Positions 13,390 to 13,413 of a stretch of 13,413 nucleotides of DNA are shown here, piece by piece. The notes beneath the pieces are model-generated. The model ran no database searches. It was not told the origin of the DNA and saw nothing but the letters and a program-made list of their open reading frames with translations. The DNA is taken from the NCBI GenBank assembly GCA_038214685.1, contig JBBQRO010000087.1, forward strand, positions 1-13,413, in the 5' to 3' direction. The position numbers were made by a program, and so were the translations under genes. How positions within the stretch are numbered: the first letter of the stretch is position 1; each line of letters opens with the position of its first letter. This DNA is from CADCTB01 sp038214685 (GTDB taxonomy: Bacteria; Actinomycetota; Acidimicrobiia; Acidimicrobiales; AC-14).

Positions 13390-13413
13390 TGGAGCGGACG
13401 ACGGGATTCGAAC
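13390..13413 (-). tRNA. tRNA-Gly, 3' end only (runs off the window)
   Basis: Read on the minus strand, the edge ends with a T-loop GTTCGAATC, the T-stem and acceptor arm CGTCCGC, discriminator T (U73) and encoded CCA (complement at 13390-13392). A 3' acceptor half of CGTCCGC implies a 5' half GCGGACG; with U73 this is the hallmark of bacterial tRNA-Gly. The anticodon lies outside the window. The 3' end points toward the integrase, so this is the likely attachment site. Confidence 0.85.

Overview
The DNA is GC-rich with GTG/ATG starts, Thr/Pro-type simple repeats and GC-rich codon choice. This points to a high-GC actinobacterium; I cannot name a genus from sequence alone. The window looks like the tRNA-proximal part of an integrated mobile element (phage-satellite-like or integrative-element-like) that has collected decayed gene fragments.

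Right edge (about 11.0-13.4 kb): the 3' end of a tRNA-Gly on the minus strand (13390-13413, CCA encoded) is followed by a strong 12-bp hairpin (13349-13378). About 790 bp further in lies an intact tyrosine integrase with all expected catalytic residues. The tRNA 3' end points toward the integrase, the usual geometry of an element inserted at a tRNA 3' end. Between integrase and tRNA there is one possible 49-aa gene and what may be a broken gene.

Plus-strand operon (9.57-12.6 kb): a PC4/YdbC-like single-strand nucleic-acid-binding protein, a small phage-type (possibly winged-helix) protein, a stand-alone M41-like HEXXH metallopeptidase, an excisionase-like HTH protein with a C-terminal half that resembles an integrase arm-binding domain, and the integrase. 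These genes overlap or lie very close together, so they are probably co-transcribed. A second, smaller excisionase-like protein (8829-9044) sits upstream behind AT-richer direct repeats, separated from the operon by 0.5 kb of dyad-rich DNA.

Middle (6.6-8.8 kb): no intact gene. It holds a Thr-Pro type hexamer repeat, an IS21-family istB tail with IS-end repeats, and a frameshifted fragment of a hydantoinase B (hyuB)-type gene abutting istB. It is an insertion/decay zone between the two divergent gene blocks.

Minus-strand block (3.0-6.6 kb): a 72-aa HTH protein, a 621-aa Prim-Pol (AEP) primase with two winged helices and no ATPase motif, a small winged-helix protein, and a uracil-DNA-glycosylase-superfamily-like protein with four cysteines. 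This is the replication/DNA-processing side of the element.

Left (0-2.9 kb): a cobT (nicotinate-nucleotide:dimethylbenzimidazole phosphoribosyltransferase) remnant split across three frames, a 119-aa HTH protein, and a secreted HNH nuclease with an excalibur domain.
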